Shown here in pieces: positions 4,986 through 5,301 of a stretch of DNA of 5,301 bases; positions within the stretch are counted from its first letter, which is position 1; each line of letters begins with the position of its first letter. The stretch is from contig SEEY01000322.1 of assembly GCA_004211235.1 (NCBI GenBank), positions 1 through 5,301 of the forward strand, given 5' to 3'. Below the pieces are notes generated by a model, which was not told where the DNA came from, did no database searches, and worked only from the letters and a program-made list of their open reading frames with translations. A program made the position numbers and the translations under genes. The stretch is from Rubrivivax sp. (GTDB lineage: Bacteria > Pseudomonadota > Gammaproteobacteria > Burkholderiales > Burkholderiaceae).

Positions 4986-5301
4986 CGCGGCGTGCCGAAA
5001 TCCTGCGTCCAGTAAGTCCGGTAGGTATTGCTGGCGCCACCCGCCACGCAGGCCACGCCGATGTCGCGAAAGCCGGCGTTCATCAGGTTGGCGCAGTGGC
5101 CTTCGCTCTTCATCCAGCCGTCCACCACCTCGGCCACGCTGGTCTGGCCGGCGGCGATGTTCTCGCCGACGCTGCTCCACGTGTAGCCGGCGGCCGTCAC
5201 GCGGGTGCCGAGGGTGCTGCCGTTGCTGCCGACGTGGTCGAAGAAGTTCTTCGCCACCATGTCGTCGCTGTGCGCCACGGCGGCCTGGGTCAGCTGCGCG
5301 T
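4982..5301 (-). CDS. CAP-domain (SCP/PR1-like) protein, 5' end outside the window
   Basis: The last 105 residues of a protein with a bacterial CAP domain, usually an exported protein of unclear activity. Numbering from the first visible codon, AQLTQAAVAHSDDM leads into NFFDHVGSNG (His22), then VGENIAAG (Glu46), SEGHCANLMNAGFRDIGVAC (His68, Cys69, Cys84) and YWTQDFG at the end. These are the ordered CAP signature motifs with the His/Glu/His cavity residues present. Cys69 and Cys84 may form a disulfide, which fits export. A GTG at 5276-5278 is an internal valine, since family sequence continues upstream of it without a stop. The signal peptide and first helix must lie beyond the right edge. The domain call is secure; the function is not known. 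Confidence 0.93.
   Translation of the reverse strand, partial: AQLTQAAVAHSDDMVAKNFFDHVGSNGSTLGTRVTAAGYTWSSVGENIAAGQTSVAEVVDGWMKSEGHCANLMNAGFRDIGVACVAGGASNTYRTYWTQDFGTPR

Noticed and set aside
5276..5278. GTG as the start codon of the CAP-domain protein
   Set aside because: The frame is open beyond it to the window edge and the upstream codons (AQLTQAA) continue the family sequence, so it is an internal valine in a gene cut by the edge.

Overview
The window is very GC-rich and fully coding-dense, with strong third-position GC bias. Together with the protein types (an AtzF-type allophanate hydrolase, a PldA with a CYD-motif extension, GFA, VOC and CAP proteins), this suggests a betaproteobacterial chromosome, most likely Burkholderiales. 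That placement is inferred from composition and gene style; there is no rRNA or other marker. I see no tRNA, rRNA, CRISPR array, insertion sequence or phage gene.

Left part (1-2152): a complete allophanate hydrolase gene lies on the minus strand (57-1871). Another minus-strand gene starts just downstream, and only its first codons and its ribosome binding site are inside the window. A candidate promoter and a small GntR-type palindrome lie directly upstream of the allophanate hydrolase start. The 281-bp divergent intergenic region (1872-2152) also holds the leader of the next gene.

Middle part (2153-4084), plus strand: first an outer-membrane phospholipase A (PldA/OMPLA) with its catalytic His/Ser/Asn intact and a periplasmic-type N-terminal extension. 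Then comes a two-gene unit: a cysteine-free ArsR-fold repressor of the SdpR type, followed with a 4-nt overlap by a small multi-pass membrane protein with SdpI-like motifs. The repressor gene appears to be leaderless: a TTGACT -35, a 10+10 bp perfect inverted repeat covering the spacer and -10, and an ATG at the expected transcription start with no Shine-Dalgarno sequence. This is the most interesting element here: an apparently self-regulated sdpR-sdpI module with no SdpC toxin gene beside it.

Right part (4085-5301), minus strand: a CAP-domain protein (5' end cut by the window edge), then a VOC/glyoxalase-fold protein with its own candidate promoter, then a GFA-family zinc protein. The VOC and GFA genes are 43 nt apart and probably cotranscribed. 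The GFA gene converges on the sdpI-like gene, and a GC-rich stem-loop sits between the two stop codons.

The allophanate hydrolase should serve nitrogen release from urea-derived or triazine-derived allophanate, PldA acts in the outer membrane, and the sdpRI unit is a self-contained membrane/regulator pair. The window shows no single pathway joining all of them.
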